Positions 34,175 to 44,823 of a stretch of 64,000 bases of DNA are shown here, in pieces. Position 1 is the stretch's first letter; each line of letters begins with the position of its first letter. The notes under the pieces were generated by a model. The model did not search any database. It worked only from the letters and a program-made list of their open reading frames with translations, and was not told the DNA's origin. Origin of the DNA: Cladocopium goreaui (taxonomy: Eukaryota; Sar; Dinophyceae; Suessiales; Symbiodiniaceae); the NCBI GenBank assembly GCA_947184155.2, contig CAMXCT020006761.1, positions 206,929 to 270,928 on the forward strand, written 5' to 3'. The translations under genes and the position numbers were made by a program.

Positions 34175-34796
34175 TTTTGGGATAGTCCTTTGCATACTTA
34201 CATAGTCTTACATAGGCCTTATATATAGGTACCTCCAATTTAGGTACCTGAAATGGCCATTGACCTGTAAGTGGTTAGTAAGTGGTTAGGGGACTTGCTA
34301 ACCATGGCTATTAGCCATTTGCTAAGCGGGATAATCCTGCAAGCATGGAAGGTTCAAGCGGGGTTTGTTGTTTTTGATGCTGAACGAGCAATCACTCATC
34401 AAGTTTAGTCTTTAGTTTGTTTCTGAGATAAAAGGGTTCAATGTTGTTAGATAGACATAGATTTATAATGGAGGATTTCTACTTCTGCTGTCTCTTCCAC
34501 CCTACACTGAGGATATACCAACACACACTGTACACTGTACGATTTGAACGGCCCTAGACTTTGCCTTGAGGACAGAACGCTTCTGGCGCCACTTCAGCTG
34601 GAGATTTTGGACGTTCCCCGCTATCATTAAACACGCCCAAGAAACCATGGCTTAGAAGCGAATGAATCACATACGGACGGGACATCTTGGGACCATAGAA
34701 TCCTTGGAATGGGGCATTGAATATGAACGGATGGGCTTGCTAACCAAATTTAAGGACCGAAACTTCGAGCGGAGACAACTCGTTACCTCCCGCATC

Positions 34797-34890
34797 GAAA
34801 ACTCTGCTTCCAGGCAATTATCGCAGAGCACGTGCTGTCCATTTGGGCATCTGTGCGCCACCGGGTTTGTTTCAAGATAGGGCGCCCCAA
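34797..34890 (-). CDS. RING/SIAH-like zinc-binding exon (minus strand)
   Basis: On the minus strand an open segment encodes HRCPNGQHVLCDNCLE and ends at MRE|GTAACG, a good donor. The C-x4-H-x2-C-x2-C spacing resembles the second half of RING domains of the SIAH type (C-x3-H-x2-C-x2-C there), with one extra residue. E3-ligase function is inference from this half motif only. The 5' boundary is uncertain. The plus-strand ORF 34662-34880 is considered a shadow. Confidence 0.45.
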
Positions 34891-35023
34891 AATTCAGATC
34901 ATTTATATAACAATTGTCCCTGAAAACCATGGCAAATGACTCAATTTTGGGTAAACCGGTAAACCCAATTTCGGGACAAACCCAAGTAATAGTTCATGAA
35001 TCAGTGGTTTCGATCAGTCGTAC

Positions 35024-35185
35024 TCAACTTGGGTACCATAGTGTGGGTATGTCAAGCTCAACCTTGGTTTGGTAGGCGAATTCAAGGTTTTGTTTGTTGC
35101 CATATGAGTTACGGTCAAAATGGTTGAAGATCACTATAGGAAGCACTTTTGTCAGAGACGTGCACAAGACACCCCCCAAAAGCGA
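35024..35185 (-). CDS. Minus-strand exon, possibly terminal
   Basis: On the minus strand an open frame encodes LTKVLPIVIFNHFDRNSYGN, then KQNLEFAYQTKVELDIPTLW and a TGA at 35024-35026. A donor-like CCAA|GTTGAG just before the stop offers an alternative in which the exon continues towards the RING-like exon. Strongly protein-like, family unknown. Confidence 0.45.
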   Translation of the reverse strand, partial: SLLGGVLCTSLTKVLPIVIFNHFDRNSYGNKQNLEFAYQTKVELDIPTLWYPS

Positions 35186-35417
35186 TAACCGATAGTAGCA
35201 ACTACTGAGAGGTAAAGGATTTTGACGGGAGCTCGTATGTTGCAATTTTGAGAGGAACATGGACTCGCCAAACCTTCAACCTTCTAAAATCTAAAGTTGT
35301 TTATTTTGTTTAAGCGTGGTAGTCGTCAGTTGATGTTCTCAATGAATTAACCAAGCAGATCCAGTAACCAACCAACATGAGAATCTAATCAACTGGTTGG
35401 ATCTGGTTGGTTTCGAA

Positions 35418-35523
35418 TACCCTCTGGTAATTTGGCATAGCCATTGAAAATGGCCATAGAAATAGTGGATTTACCCATTTAAAATGGTGATTTTCCATAG
35501 TTATGTTAGTTTACCAGAGGGTA
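35418..35523. mobile_element. Family-1 foldback element, 106 bp
   Basis: TACCCTCTGGTAATTTGGCA at the left and ATGTTAGTTTACCAGAGGGTA at the right, with complementary AAAATGG...CCATTT interior. Confidence 0.9.
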
Positions 35524-35529
35524 TGTGTT

Positions 35530-36740
35530 TTTTTTTTAGGGTCAAACGGACAACCTAAAAAGATGAGATCTGAATGGTGGGGGATTTACGATGGGAATCT
35601 CAAAAACCGGAGATAACCGGAGATCATGGGATAAAAACCCCAAAGTGATGACCAAAAAGTGGAGCTGATGATAGACTTACCCTGTAGATAAAGAAAACAG
35701 GGATCATGGTTCCCAGCCATTCCTTCAGTTTTTAGTTTTTCTTTTTTTGAAAAAAATATGTACATGATTAATGAATATTAATAATTCACCACTACTGTAG
35801 AAGGTAAACTTGTAAAGCGCAGCTGAGAATCAACTCAGCAGTTGAATCAGAATTGTCCCAATCTGAAATATGTGTATGGGTCAATACCTATAGATACATT
35901 TTTAGTGGGATGAACATCAATTTACCAACTATAACTTGGGGTTCACTAGGGGTACTATTGGTTTTGACCCATCCCCATATGTGTATATCATTGTATATCA
36001 GATCCTCTGTATCCACCATGGTCAATGGGTGGTGTTTTTTATGGCTTGAATAAGGGCGATGGAACTAGTAGATATGATATGACCAACATTTTCAGTTAAG
36101 TCCCTATGGCTACATCCATTTTTATCCCATGAATCCCGTTGTACCACCATGTTATTTGCTTCAAGGGATTACCCTCTGGTAAACCAACAGTTCGCTATGG
36201 AAAATCCCCACTTTTCATAGATATATATATATATATATATATTAAGGGGCTACGCCCCCTGCCGCCGACCCCTGGGAGAGAGCGATATCTGAGGCACCCT
36301 GAGGCATCCTGAGGCTGTGTTTGGCCATTTTGCAGAGGCTCGGAACGCATTCCTTCAAAGTGAGGAATCTTCTTTTGCCAATAGTGGCACCCACGGCACA
36401 CAATCATTTAAAAGCAGCATGTAGTGACGACTGAATGGTTCCTTTCTACGTTCTATAGATCTTTATGGAACAGTAGGATTCAAGCCCAAATCCCCACTTG
36501 CCCCTTTCAGTTTGGGGCAAAGTCTGTATTGATATCATCAGATATCACTTGCACCCTGTTTGGTTTCAAATTTGTCGGGAAGGAACAGAAGCCGCCAGTG
36601 TGAACACAAAGAAATCCGGAGCCCATTAAGGGCCTTTGCGGTCCCCATTTTCCTCATTCCGAAGTTGAAGTGTTTTCCCCTACCCGGCCCTTCTTCGCCG
36701 GACTAACCACATTGCTTCGCTGCCACTGAATCGTGCCAAA
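35530..36740. other. Non-coding stretch with a family-1 half copy
   Basis: A left half of a family-1 element (TACCCTCTGGTAAACCAACA) is at 36170-36218 and is cut by a (TA)n run at 36220-36241. The rest has no supported exon. Confidence 0.55.
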
Positions 36741-36991
36741 GCCATGTCGCTCTTCAGTGGAGATAATGAGCTGCTCGGATGAATTTGTTGGTTCAGCCAG
36801 AGAGTACAGAAAGTAGACAGCATCCAGAAGATTCAGAGGGGTTGTAGCTGTTTAGGTGGTGGTTCATTCGCGATAAGACGAAAGTGGCTTCTCAGGCAGG
36901 GCTCGTGGATGGATGCCATCGAGAAATATGAAGAGGCCAGATATTTTGTGTCTGTCTCTGTTGTGTTTACACTGGGCTGGAAACAGAAAAG

Positions 36992-37193
36992 ATGGTGAGA
37001 AAACCCAAAGGCTGCAACTTTGGTACACTACTGCTACAGTCCGGTCCCACAGTATGGAGAATGGCAATTGTTCACTTTGAGCTCAATTCCAACAAGTGTC
37101 CTTGGCAACCCGTTTTTGATCCAAACAAAGGGGTCTCCAGGACACTTGTTGCAAGTCAAAAAAACAGGTTTAAACGAAGGAACAAACCAGAAA
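36992..37193 (+). CDS. Exon of a plus-strand gene (first of a phase-consistent chain)
   Basis: The frame is open from ATG 36992 to a consensus donor GAAA|GTAAGTGG at 37194. The peptide runs FGTLLLQSGPTVWRMAIVHF, then ELNSNKCPWQPVFDPNKG, and ends in a basic tail (NRFKRRNKPE). Whether 36992 is the true start or the exon opens at the preceding GAAACAG acceptor is unclear; another ATG at 36744 (MSLFSGDNELL) could be the first exon. It ends in phase 1, matching 37633. Confidence 0.5.
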
Positions 37194-37632
37194 GTAAGTG
37201 GAAAATTGCCAATGGAGAATGCTGTGAGATGCTCCAAAAGATGCTGTGAGACAGTCATGCTGTGATGGTGCAATTATTTTTTGGAGTCCAATGACTGACC
37301 TATTTGCTTTCCACTGATTCTCAATCTGAGATATTCGTAGATATTCCATATTCTCTATCCTATTCTATCCTTCTCCAAACCGTGGCTTTGCAATACTTCG
37401 GGACACATTTGTTTGCTGACCTTTGATACCAAGGTACTGACTCTGGCTGGCGGAAGAATCAACGAGGGATTGATGACGACGTTCTGGTTCTAGGCCATCA
37501 ACATCCATTAACGTCCGTTGCAGATTGCAATCTGGTGGTACAATTTGTGCAACTTGCACTTCTTTAGCATGATGGATTGTTTGAATATGTTTTATATAAT
37601 GTTTTTTTTGGCTTTTTATCAGTTGATGCCAG

Positions 37633-37732
37633 TTGATGATGTGGGCTCCACGGAAGAGGATGCCAAATGGCAACGGAAGCATCGTGCTTTGTGGCACTCT
37701 CAGCAGGGAAAATGCAGACAGGACTTTTGCAA
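37633..37732 (+). CDS. Second exon of the 37-39.8 kb gene
   Basis: The acceptor CAGTTGATGCCAG gives a two-base start (TT) that completes the codon left by 37193. An alternative acceptor 10 bp upstream (TTTTTATCAG) also keeps the frame open. The donor is TGCAA|GTGAGT. The peptide is DDVGSTEEDAKWQRKHRALW, then HSQQGKCRQDFC: charged, with two Cys. Ends in phase 2, as required by the next exon. Confidence 0.6.
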
Positions 37733-38229
37733 GTGAGTCCTTTTAACCGAATGTATGTTTCTTTACTTTTGTTTACTTGCGTCTAGTTGTTGATTGGTTC
37801 GTTCGTGTGTTTTGTTTGTACGCAATCGCACTCGGTTTCTCGTAAGGTGTGCGTTGAATTTGGCGGCATGCAAGCAGGAGTTGGACAAGTTTGATGAGGT
37901 TCAGCAGTACGTTGGTAGAAACACTGCACTGCATTACAGTTGGGTTTCCGAGTTTGCACAAATGAAATGAGGCAGTGAGGCAGAATGTTTCAGGAGAAGT
38001 TCTGCTGGTCCCCGGATCTTATCTGCTTGACAGGCGGTACCACTCAGGACCATTGAGCAGATTGATCTCGATATGTCGCCAGCTCATCTGTTCCCTGAGA
38101 CAGCTTCATCATGATCCTGATCCACACCTATTGTGATCACTATGGCATTGCTGGTCATCACTGAGACCTTGAACAGGTAGTGGAGAAGCTCAACTCCTGT
38201 CCTGCCTTGGTGTTGCAAGGGCATTGCTG

Positions 38230-38720
38230 CTAAGGCCTCGGAATGTCCAGAGCCTGTTGGTTCTGCTGTATTTTGATGTTAATCCTCAACCCTTCCAGCA
38301 ACTCTGGTTGTGTCAGGCTTGTGCCCCTCATATTGGATTGAGAGCATGATTTTGCTGCCTCATAGTCGATATAACTTGCATGATGATGTTGAGCCACATT
38401 CACTAACTTTTGCGGGAAAGCGCTGCGACAGGCATGCAGCTGAGGACGCTCTGTCTTGCACAGAAAGTTGCATTTGTTTTTTGCATGATGTTCGGAGGCA
38501 ATCATTCCCTGATGGAAGGACCCAGAGCTCGGATATTGTCAAGGAATGAACATGGTTGTCAGAAGCTAAAGTCTGACGCTCCCTCAAGAGGTCTGCTTAT
38601 TTTTCGCCTCACAAGCGTCTCTTAGGCAGCCCCCTTTGCAGTTGCAGCCCAAAGTCAAGAAGAGGCACACGTTGCATCCAGCTGCCTTGCACTCGTGTTT
38701 CACAAAGAATCTGTTGGCAG
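38230..38720. other. Repeat-like DNA inside an intron
   Basis: Moderately GC-rich sequence with several overlapping short ORFs on both strands, lying in the intron 37733-38962. It leads into a CT-rich tract whose left border (GTTGGCAGAGTGAATCAT) is shared with 43.65 and 51.45 kb, so it is probably a piece of a dispersed element. Confidence 0.5.
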
Positions 38721-38754
38721 AGTGAATCATCTTGCTTGAGGTCTGCTCTCGCTC

Positions 38755-38850
38755 TCTCTTTTTCTTTCCGTTTCTCTCTCTCTCTCTCTCCGATCATCAG
38801 CATCATCATCATCAGCATCATCATCATCATCAGCATCATCATCATCACCA
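38755..38850. repeat. CT tract followed by (CAT)n
   Basis: TCTCTCTCTTTTTCTTTCCG, then (CT)n, then CATCATCATCAG repeats to 38850. The His- and Ile-rich translations here are artefacts. Confidence 0.9.
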
Positions 38851-38962
38851 TTTCCTCCGATCATGTTTTCAACTTCCAGCCATTTCTGGTGAAACATCTA
38901 CCAACACCAAAAGGACCAGGTAACACGTGATGTCTTCGATGATGTATTTTGCTGGTTTAGAG

Positions 38963-39048
38963 GTGGGTAGTCTACACCTGCAACGACATCTACAAGTTGG
39001 AACCCCCAGTCAAGGCAGACGCTATGAAGGACGGCGTTTTGGGGCTGG
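38963..39048 (+). CDS. Third exon of the 37-39.8 kb gene
   Basis: The acceptor TTGCTGGTTTAGAG and donor GCTGG|GTAAAGG flank 86 nt (1 + 28 codons + 1). The joined frame reads ...DFC-KWVVYTCNDIYKLEPP and continues VKADAMKDGVLGL. The start phase matches the end of 37732 exactly. Family not recognised. Confidence 0.55.
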
Positions 39049-39439
39049 GTAAAGGGTGAATCCACCTTTTTATGTGTGTTTAGTCTTTTTTTATTTCGAG
39101 ACTATTGATTGCTGTTAGTATTGTGGCTGGGACATTTTGAAGGGAATACCCAGACTAAGCAGGTAGAAATTGACTTATAGTCTTGAAGGACATGTGCGGG
39201 AAGCCATGTAATTTTTTACAGCTCATGAGTCACAAAAACATATTTAAAAGGCACAGCTGATTCATATCTTTTGGTTCGCAGTGATGATTCCAGTGATGGA
39301 CGCTGCAAAATGAGGGTTCCAGGTCCAGAGATGGTGGTACTGTATATAGATGATGCTTTACATTGCCAGCATTTCAATCACCGTCGTCATCATCATCGTC
39401 ATCATAGCAATATATCACAATAAATGATGTGAACTATGA

Positions 39440-39538
39440 CTGGTTGGTGGTTTGGTACATTTTTTATTGTCCCCAATAGTCGGGATGATGCTCCAACCTG
39501 ACCTTCATATTTTTCAGGGGGGTTGAAACCACCAATTA
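39440..39538. mobile_element. Family-2 foldback element, copy 7
   Basis: CTGGTTGGTGGTTTGGTACA at the left and GAAACCACCAATTAG at the right, with CATATTTTTCAGGGGGG inside. Lies in an intron of the 37-39.8 kb gene. Confidence 0.8.
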
Positions 39539-39633
39539 GATACATTGGCACTAGTAATCAGCCTTTTGTAATCACCAATTAGATGTTCACCATATGGTTT
39601 GACCGTGGCACCACTTGGCACCACGAATCGCAG

Positions 39634-39765
39634 GAATTAATGAAGTCGATCGGTTTCGGATACCCCGGCGGTCCTGAGCGTGCTGCGAATCCGGAACTGC
39701 CTGTGACCTCCTACTCAGGCCCGACACGAGGAGAGCATCAAAACCGTGCAGAAACAGAATTTTGA
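39634..39765 (+). CDS. Terminal exon of the 37-39.8 kb gene
   Basis: The acceptor GGCACCACGAATCGCAG is followed by 43 codons and TGA. The peptide LMKSIGFGYPGGPERAANPE, then LPVTSYSG-PTRGEHQNRAETEF, looks like a disordered tail. Same strand as the preceding exons; at least one linking exon (phase 1 to 0) between 39049 and 39633 is missing from my model. Confidence 0.55.
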   Translation, partial: ELMKSIGFGYPGGPERAANPELPVTSYSGPTRGEHQNRAETEF

Positions 39766-39913
39766 ATTGATAGAACTGGTAATGGCTGACAGGCTTCTTT
39801 TGGGTGAATCGGACTTGCTACGGATTCATATTAGGGCATATTGATCTTTGTCCAGTTTTGCAAGGGAGATCATGTTTTGATGTCAGCCTTATGTTTTGAC
39901 GCATTTTTTTCGA

Positions 39914-40654
39914 ATGTGTTGGAGATTGGGTCCGAGCAGCGCCCGCTTGCTCTCGTTGTGTGGCACTCGAGCCATGCGTGCAGTTGTGTTGACCGATGTG
40001 GCGGAGGCAGATGGACTCCTGAGTGCTTCTTTCCATGACAAGAAAGTCGAAGCGATGCAGGAGATGGTGGCACGCGCCGGGGTTGGTGTGAAGATTTCGT
40101 GCCAAAATGAGACAATGATTGCGGAGCTGCTGCCGGAGGGCGACCCGGACACAGCTGGTGCATTCCTGTCCAAGCACTTCAAAGTAGAGAAGTTTCAGGA
40201 GACATCTGCCTGGATGGAGGTGGACAAATGCTCTGCCCTTGGTTCAGCAGAAAATGCTACTGCTGCTGTGGAGGTGCCAGAGAGCATTGACAAGAGCCCA
40301 GCTGTGAGGCGCAATGTGCCCATTGGAGCTGAGGCATCAAGTGTTTTGGGGGAAGTGAAGCTGAGAAGCTGCATGGTGAAGCTTCACAATCGAGGGCATT
40401 TTCCTCACAGACCAGATGCCCGTGCATATATCGAGCCATTCAAGCGGCTTGGTCTGATATGGGTGGAGCGGTGGTACACGAAACACAAGTGTCGGGATTG
40501 TGTGATTCTTTTTCCCGAGAGCGCCTGCGAAGGGTTCTTCGTAGAGAAGCAGCCGTTATACTACATCTTGACACCTTCACATCTGCTGATCTACATCTTC
40601 ACACCTTCACATCTGCTGATCTACATCTTCACACCTTCACACCTGCAGATCTAG
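39914..40654 (+). CDS. Single-exon ORF running into a 30-bp coding array
   Basis: GC-richer than its surroundings. From ATG 39914 the frame encodes about 210 non-repetitive residues (RAVVLTDVAEADGLLSASFH, then VGVKISCQNETMIAELLPEG, later RGHFPHRPDARAYIEPFKRL) before entering the array. The middle resembles a globular alpha/beta protein; no family recognised. The frame ends at a TAG created when the array unit changes from CTACATC to CTAGATC. The neighbouring frame stays open through the whole array. No introns evident, unlike the other genes here. Confidence 0.5.
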   Translation: MCWRLGPSSARLLSLCGTRAMRAVVLTDVAEADGLLSASFHDKKVEAMQEMVARAGVGVKISCQNETMIAELLPEGDPDTAGAFLSKHFKVEKFQETSAWMEVDKCSALGSAENATAAVEVPESIDKSPAVRRNVPIGAEASSVLGEVKLRSCMVKLHNRGHFPHRPDARAYIEPFKRLGLIWVERWYTKHKCRDCVILFPESACEGFFVEKQPLYYILTPSHLLIYIFTPSHLLIYIFTPSHLQI

Positions 40655-40950
40655 ATCTTCACAGCCTCACATCTGCAGATCTAGATCTTCACAGGTTCAC
40701 ATCTGCAGATCTAGATCTTCACACCCTCACATCTGCAGATCTACATCTTCACACCCTCACACCTGCAGATCTAGATCTTCACACCCTGAAACCTGCAGAT
40801 CTAGATCTTCACCTCCTTACACCTGCAGATCTAGATCTTCACACCTTCACATCTGCAGATCTACATCATCACATCCTCACACCTGCAGATCTAGATCTTC
40901 ACACCCTCACCCCTGCAGATCTAGATCTTCACACCTTCACATCTGCAGAT
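40561..40950 (+). repeat. Thirteen exact-period 30-bp repeats
   Basis: Thirteen units without a single indel, each CTA(C/G)ATCTTCACACC then TTCACATCTGCAGAT or a close variant. In one frame the array encodes a 10-residue repeat LHTFTSADLH / LDLHTLTPAD. Most units carry both CTGCAG and AGATCT palindromes. The constant period suggests coding constraint or very recent expansion. Confidence 0.97.
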
Positions 40951-41004
40951 CTCCCCTTGCTCTTCTTCTATTCTCTCTTAAGGCGGGGGCGGTGCCGCCG
41001 GAGC

Positions 41005-41380
41005 GCCACGAAACGCAACCCTTTCGCACGAAACGCACGTTGGACGTCCAAAACCGAGGTAAAATTGCGATTTTGAAGCGTTCCCGGCAACGCTTTCGCA
41101 CGAAATGGATGTTGGAAGTCAAAAACTGAGGAAAATCGGAACTTTTAGTGGTCGCGCGCAACCCTTTCGCACGAAATGGATGTTGGACGTCAAAAACCGA
41201 GGGAAAATTGCAACTTGTATTGGTCGCGCGGAACCCTTTCGCACGAAATGGACGTTGGACGTCAAAAACATGCGACGTTTATGGGTCGCGGAAAAATTGC
41301 GATTTGACTTCTTCAATCGCGTAAGCCTTACGCACGAAATGGACGTTGGACATCAAAAACTGAGGCAAAAATGCGATGGA
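41005..41380. repeat. Five units of about 70 bp, CTTTCGCACGAAATGGA type
   Basis: CCTTTCGCACGAAA, then (T/C)GGA(C/T)GTTGGACGTCAAAAAC, then GAGGAAAATTGCGA recur at about 41020, 41090, 41160, 41231 and 41321. Both strands contain ORFs made of the repeat. Confidence 0.9.
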
Positions 41381-41384
41381 CGTT

Positions 41385-41640
41385 GTGTGTGTAAAAGCGT
41401 CTGTGGGTAGAAGCGTTGGTGTGTGACAGCGTGTGTGCGTGCGAAAAAAGTATCTGCGTGTCAATGCGTCTGTGTGTAAAAGCGTTTGTGTGTGAAAGCG
41501 TGTGTGCGTGTGTAAAACGAATCTGCGTGTAAAAGCGTCTGCGTGTAGAAGCGTCTGTGTGTAAAACCGTCTGTGTGTAAAAGCTTTCGTGTGTAAAAGT
41601 GTCTGAGTGTGAAAGTGTTTGTGTGTAAAAGCGTTGCTCA
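41385..41640. repeat. GTGTGTAAAAGCGTCT array (about 16 bp)
   Basis: Roughly 15 variants of GTGTGTAAAAGCGTCT, followed by a CT-rich tract to about 41750. The minus-strand FTHRRFYTQTLLH-like ORF is a by-product. Confidence 0.9.
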
Positions 41641-41962
41641 CATTACATTTCTCCATGTTTTCTTTCTACCTCCTCCTTTCATTCTCTCTCTCGCTCTCTT
41701 GCTTTCTCTTTCTCTCTCTCTCTCTTTATTTCTGCCCCCTCTTTCTCTCTGTGGTTGCAAGACACATGTCATCTGATGTCCTTTACCAAATATTCTCTTC
41801 TTGATCAATCTTACTTTTTCACACCAGACCTTTCAATAGCTCATATAAAATTCACCAACTATTCACGGACTATCTTTTACGGCTACCATCCTCAGAGCTG
41901 CTTGAAAAACATCTTTTTCGCTCTCGGGCCAACCGTCGTCTACGAGCATGCATTGTTGGGTT

Positions 41963-42426
41963 TTGCTGCCTGAGGCCGCTTGGTGTTGATCTGAAAACAG
42001 CTATCCCGCTGGACGAGGGCAGAAAGATCAAGGTGCTGGTGAAGAGCACGGCGGCGGCATTGGACGCTTTCGGTCAAGCTCTTGGAGCCATCGGCGCGGT
42101 CACGATTCTGAGCGAAGCGGAGCAGGAGAATGACAAGAAGGCGGGGAAGTGGAAAGTGATTGAGTTGATGCCTGGCCTGGAGTGGGAGCAACAGGCATTC
42201 GGCATGCTGGGAATGGTGTCTTGTCATTGTAGGAACCATTGCTGCAGCAATGGGTATCGGCCTGCAGGTTGGTGAGATGATCAAGAAACGCGTACAGAGC
42301 CTGTCGGAAGCATCAAGCTTTATGCAAGAGCTTTACCACAATTTCCCCACAGGGGGCTTGCCGGCCAAAAGGAGGAGATTGATGGGGCAGATTGCAGAAG
42401 TGGTAGCAACTGGTTTCTTGGAGTGA
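41963..42426 (+). pseudogene. Membrane-protein-like ORF with a +1 frameshift near 42,215
   Basis: The frame LDEGRKIKVLVKSTAAALDA to GLEWEQQAFGMLGM is open to about 42215, where coding potential moves to the next frame: LVIVGTIAAAMGIGL (a transmembrane-like helix), then VGEMIKKRVQSLSEASSFMQ and a basic KRRRL before TGA at 42424-42426. The start was not determined. The break looks like a single-base insertion; a tiny intron or sequencing error is also possible. Product not recognised. Confidence 0.45.
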
Positions 42427-43600
42427 GCTATGAGCGCGGGGGGCGTGCAACGTTTGGGATGGTAGAGAAACTTGTGTTGAGTAGTGCTGGCAAATTGGGT
42501 CTGGGGTTGATGGCATCTGCCGAGATTCACGCCTTCAAGCAAGTCGCCTGCGTGACTGCCGCCAAAGTGTTTTTGATGAGGCAGGGGCACGGGGCAAACG
42601 GCTGGAAACATGTGATTTGATATTGCAGACGGACAGTTTGGAGCAGGTAGATGCGAGAACTGCTGTTATGTGGGTGTATCATGAGGGTCAGTAGGTAATC
42701 GACGAGCAAACTGAGGATTGAGGCAGGAGCCGGCTTGAAAGGTTGGCTGACTAGGAAATGCCTTGAACAGGAGGTAGGTGAACGCAAACAGAAGAGCCGT
42801 AGTGTTATTTCTGAAGCCACGTTGATGCCGATGCGTAGGTCCCTGCAGAGGAGGAAGCATGAGGAGATGCCAGGTGAATTCATGTGGTGGCCTTGTCGAG
42901 AAGCGTGAAGTGAGAAAATGGTAGTTTTGGGTGCGCTACGTGGAAAGAGTTGTGCCAAAAAGCGGACCTTTTTGGGAGTGGCGCATTGAATTTCGCGCGG
43001 TTCGACTGTAGCCAAAGAGGGCCGGCCGTAACATTTGTGCTGCCATGCCTGTCAGAATATGGCACTGAAGTCACGCCTTTTTTCATGGCCAGTGTGACTG
43101 TGACAGTTGCCGTTGCTGTTCTGGAAGGAAAAAGAGCGTGCATGTGGGGAATGCATTCAGACTGTATCCCTGTCACCTGACAGCTTGGTTGGGGCGTATC
43201 GTTTGAGGGAGTCATGTAGGTGATGCTTACTGCGCGCAAGAGGCAACAAAGGATATCCTGCCACTTGTGTTGGTCCATGTGTTCGTTTCGTGCCGAGCAG
43301 GTGGATGCATGTGTCCTGGGCACGAAAAATGATTTCCTGATGTATCAGTGAGAAGCTCATCGGACTCGTGGGTAGACTATATGTTCCATGCTATTTGAAT
43401 CCTTTTCATGCATAGGTGGGAAATCACTTTCAATTGGACCCCCTGACTTTAGCGTTTTCAGCAATAGACTGGTTTGGTTAAAATGAAGGGACCCAGACAT
43501 TGTCAAGGTTTATCATTTGTCCGTTTCCATTGTTTTTGTTTTTTGTTGTGTACTACGTTTTTTCATGACACAGCGAATATCAAAAATAAGGCGGGGGGGG
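42427..43600. other. GC-richer stretch with only ambiguous ORFs
   Basis: ORFs at 42527-43015 and 42880-43323 (minus) and 42950-43180 (plus) overlap each other, and none has a persuasive start or motif. This may be the non-coding remainder of the element to which the neighbouring single-exon ORFs belong. Confidence 0.35.
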
Positions 43601-43905
43601 AAGTTTCAAAAATAGGAAATCTATAGGAGAGATTGGTTGTTGTGAATCAGGGTTGGCAGAGTGAATCATTTTGCTCGAGGTCTTCTCTCTTTCTCTCTTT
43701 TTCTCTCTGTTTCTCTCTCTCTCTCTCTGATTACCTACCTACCTACCTACTGATCTATCTGTCTACCTATTGTCTGTCTATCTATCTATCTATCTATCTA
43801 TGTATCTATCTATCTATCTATCTATTTATCTATCTATCTATTTACCTATCTATCTGTTTATCTCCCTCTCTATCTCGCTGTCTAGTTTTCTAGCTATTTT
43901 GCGCT
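43578..43905. repeat. Dispersed element end with CT/(TATC)n tract
   Basis: The segment from ATCAAAAATAAGGCGG through GTTGGCAGAGTGAATCAT to (CT)n, (TACC)n and (TATC)n is nearly identical to 51375-51685. The junction GGCAGAGTGAATCAT also precedes the CT tract at 38718. This indicates a dispersed repeat ending in pyrimidine microsatellites. Confidence 0.85.
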
Positions 43906-43959
43906 GGCAGCCAGCTGACACCACAAATTTCATCCATAGCGTCTCGGCTGAGGTTCAGT

Positions 43960-44109
43960 ATGAGTGCGGTCCAAGCAGGCTCTGAATTGCGTGCGATTGG
44001 CGAAAACTTTCGTGACTGGGGCAAGGACAAAAAAACGACGGCGGATGAAACAGAAAGTAAAAACCATGGCAAGCATACCCATGCTGATGAAAAGGTCACA
44101 TATTTCTGA
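43960..44109 (+). CDS. Small single-exon ORF, 49 residues
   Basis: ATG 43960 to TGA 44107-44109. The peptide MSAVQAGSELRAIGENFRDW, then GKDKKTTADETE, HGKHTHADEKVTYF, is hydrophilic and protein-like. It follows the CT/(TATC)n element end by about 60 bp, with an intron-like or UTR-like spacer. The longer ORFs in other frames are treated as shadows. Product unknown. Confidence 0.4.
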   Translation: MSAVQAGSELRAIGENFRDWGKDKKTTADETESKNHGKHTHADEKVTYF

Positions 44110-44820
44110 GACTAACTTGGTTTTGATTTTTGCATTTGACTTCTATCGTGTCAGATTCACTCGTCTGCATGAATTTGCAACAATACTCACATTGTTTAGG
44201 GGAACTTATTGAGGGAAGCTACATACATGGAACTTGAGAGCTTTGAGTAGGTCACGTCATAAACCCATTCAGTGAATTCTGTGTCCAAAGGAAATGAATG
44301 TGAAATTTAGAGGTGAACAGGTTGTTGCTTGTAAACAACTCAACCTGCGCGATGGCTACCAGGAGAATGCTTTGAAGACAGGGAAGTTGACGCGCTGCCA
44401 AGAGGAAGTTCCTTGACCCAGCTTGGTTGCTTCCAGATGTCAAAAAGAATGAAAAAGAGGTCAATTAGCATTCATATAAGCAGTCATGATTGTTTATGAT
44501 TCCTCAATATGGATAACTCGGTTGAAGCAATTTAAAAAGCGATACCATAAGCCATAAGTCCATAAGTATACTAAGACAATCCAGCGGTCCCAAGCATGCT
44601 CAAGGGAGGGTGAAACCACACATGTGGAAGTTCTACAAAAATCTTGATATGCATGCTGCGTGCTGAAAAGAAACAGAGCATTATCCAGGTATTGACACAT
44701 ATAGCATCATCTAACCCACATTAAGATACATTAAGCCACTATTTCTTGATTCCAATCCCCGGGCAGATGCTCTGAACATCTCTGCTGAACGATGACCCCG
44801 GGCAGCCTATCGCCCGCCCT
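44110..44820. other. Stretch with no gene called
   Basis: Short overlapping ORFs on the minus strand only; no splice-site pairs. Confidence 0.45.
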
Positions 44821-44823
44821 TAG

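Noticed and set aside
43633..43893. Leu/Ser/Tyr ORFs in CT/(TATC)n tracts (also 50700-50909 and 51433-51669)
   Set aside because: Microsatellite translations.
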